Positions 14,488 through 15,443 of a DNA stretch of 15,443 nt are shown here, in pieces (the first letter of the stretch is position 1; the number at the start of each line of letters is the position of its first letter). The notes beneath the pieces were generated by a model that was not told the DNA's origin, ran no database searches, and saw nothing but the letters and a program-made list of their open reading frames with translations. Position numbers and translations under genes: made by a program. Source of the DNA: an uncultured Prevotellaceae bacterium (GTDB taxonomy: Bacteria; Bacteroidota; Bacteroidia; Bacteroidales; Bacteroidaceae); assembly GCA_946415695.1 (NCBI GenBank), contig CAMKTM010000031.1, positions 1 through 15,443 of the forward strand, given 5' to 3'.

Positions 14488-14543
14488 ATTCTTCACTCTT
14501 CATTCTTCATTCTTCATTCTTCACTCTTCATTCTTCACTCTTC
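14488..14543 (-). repeat. GAAGAAT/GAAGAGT heptad array spanning the hisA stop
   Basis: Eight exact heptads, ATTCTTC or ACTCTTC on the plus strand, cover the last codons and stop of hisA and 40 bases beyond. On the coding strand they read GAAGAAT and GAAGAGT; the joined units supply the terminal residues VKSEE and the TGA. It is the same family as the asnB and post-glmS arrays. Confidence 0.85.
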
Positions 14544-15247
14544 ACTCCCAACTTCTCCCGGTCAATCTTTCCTTCGTAGAAGGCTTTGCCGAAGACGACG
14601 GCGGGGATGCCTGCTGCTTCGAGGGCGAGGATGTCTTCCGTGCTCCCTACCCCACCGCTGGCAATGAGGTGACAGTCGGGATAGCGCTTCATGATGCTCT
14701 GGTAAAGGTCGATTGCAGGCCCTTCGAGCGTTCCGTCCCTGCTGATTTCCGTGCAGAGCACGTTGCGAGTGCCCTCATTCATATAGCGTTCCAGGAAGTC
14801 CTGGAGGAGCATCTCCGAATCTTCCTTCCATCCGTTGATGGAGATAAAACCATTCCTGACGTCAGCACCAAGGATGAGTCGCTCGGCACCATACTTTTGG
14901 AGCCAGCCCAGATAGCGTTCCGGAGCGGTGATGGCAATGCTGCCGGCCGTTACGAGCGATGCTCCTGCGTCGAAAGCCTTTTCCAAATCCTCGTCCGTCT
15001 TGACCCCTCCTCCAAAATCAACCACAAGATTTGTGTGAGCGGTGATGGCTTTAAGGGCAGCAATGTTCACTACGTGTTTGCTCTTTGCTCCGTCCAAATC
15101 GACGACATGTAGGCGGCTGAAGCCCAAGTCCTCGAACTGTTGAGCCATTTCGAGCGGGTCTCCGTAGACTTTCTTCGTGTCGTAATCGCCTTTCGTGAGC
15201 CTTACGCACTTGCCTTCAATGATGTCTATTGCTGGAATCAGTTCCAT
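14528..15247 (-). CDS. hisA: ProFAR isomerase (1-(5-phosphoribosyl)-5-[(5-phosphoribosylamino)methylideneamino]imidazole-4-carboxamide isomerase)
   Basis: Isomerises ProFAR to PRFAR in histidine synthesis, feeding HisF-HisH. The 239-residue (beta/alpha)8 barrel has catalytic Asp8 in IPAIDIIEGKCVRL and Asp129 in LILGADV, with HVVDLDGA, VDFGGGVKTDEDL, TEISRDGTLEGPA and IASGGVGS. The ATG at 15247 gives the standard MELIPAID start. Natural sequence probably ends near KIDREKL; the final VKSEE and the stop come from the heptad array at 14488-14543. Upstream lie GC-rich elements and GGTAAAT heptads. A hisH gene would be expected just outside the window, on the right. Confidence 0.97.
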   Translation of the reverse strand: MELIPAIDIIEGKCVRLTKGDYDTKKVYGDPLEMAQQFEDLGFSRLHVVDLDGAKSKHVVNIAALKAITAHTNLVVDFGGGVKTDEDLEKAFDAGASLVTAGSIAITAPERYLGWLQKYGAERLILGADVRNGFISINGWKEDSEMLLQDFLERYMNEGTRNVLCTEISRDGTLEGPAIDLYQSIMKRYPDCHLIASGGVGSTEDILALEAAGIPAVVFGKAFYEGKIDREKLGVKSEE

Positions 15248-15443
15248 CTCTCATTTACCATCTCTCATTTACCATTTACCATTTAACTCCCCTCTCCTCG
15301 GAGAGGGGTTGGAGGTGAGGCTTTTCATTTACCATTTTACCATTTACCATTTACCATTTAACTCCCCTCTCCTCGGAGAGGGGTTGGGGGTGAGGCTTTT
15401 CATTTACCATTTTACCATTTACCATTTACCATTTAACTCCCCT
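15248..15443 (-). repeat. 75-base composite tandem repeat before hisA
   Basis: After CATTTACC-type heptads (15252-15284), a 75-base unit begins at 15285, repeats at 15360 with one noted difference, and starts again at 15435, running off the window. Each unit is a 20-base palindrome CCCCTCTCC-TC-GGAGAGGGG (15289-15308 and 15364-15383), a GGGGTGAGGCTTTT tail and ATTTACC heptads. On the coding strand this is the hisA leader. No gene or promoter is seen here. Confidence 0.88.

Noticed and set aside
15285..15443. Possible CRISPR array from the regular 75-base spacing
   Set aside because: The whole unit is repeated, with no unique spacers, and no cas genes are present.

Overview
The window looks like part of a chromosome from a Bacteroidales bacterium, most likely Prevotellaceae. 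This rests on the protein families (a long PurF-type amidotransferase, fused HisIE, Bacteroidetes-style CTP synthase and FtsE), a TAnnTTTG promoter before the amylase gene, and the lack of clear Shine-Dalgarno sites. Taxonomy is inferred from remembered family features, not from a search.

Left part, plus strand (1-7460): pyrG (5' end cut by the window edge), a purF-type gene, glmS and asnB, one after another. All four products are glutamine-dependent amidotransferases feeding CTP, purine, amino-sugar and asparagine synthesis, so this is a coherent nitrogen-distribution cluster. asnB is split by a stop codon exactly at the linker between its two domains. Middle, plus strand (7461-10060): a 300-base promoter region, then a secreted GH13 alpha-amylase with N-terminal starch-binding-like modules. 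A 633-base gene-free stretch (10061-10693) full of palindromes, a terminator and tandem repeats separates it from the convergent minus-strand block. Right part, minus strand (15247 down to 10694): hisA, hisF, hisIE, an ftsE-type ABC ATPase and lysC. hisF and hisIE overlap by 4 bases.

The unusual content is the repeats. Nearly every intergenic gap, and four housekeeping genes internally (pyrG twice, purF, asnB twice, ftsE at its end), carry short repeats of two architectures. One is heptanucleotide arrays: several different 7-base units, all with period seven, often as inverted pairs flanking a short core. The other is a GC-rich palindromic element, which reads LTPNPSPERE when it lies inside a gene. 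A-rich AAATNGT-type heptads sit before start codons in the sense of the following gene, while GAATGAA-type heptads sit at or after stop codons. A GAATGAA array inside asnB creates the interrupting stop, and a TTGACCA array near the end of ftsE appears to have cut off its original C-terminal tail. Other insertions are in frame and tolerated. I regard this heptad/palindrome repeat system, with its effects on coding sequences, as the main candidate for something undescribed. It resembles in spirit the heptanucleotide STRR repeats of cyanobacteria and the in-gene palindromic elements of Rickettsia.
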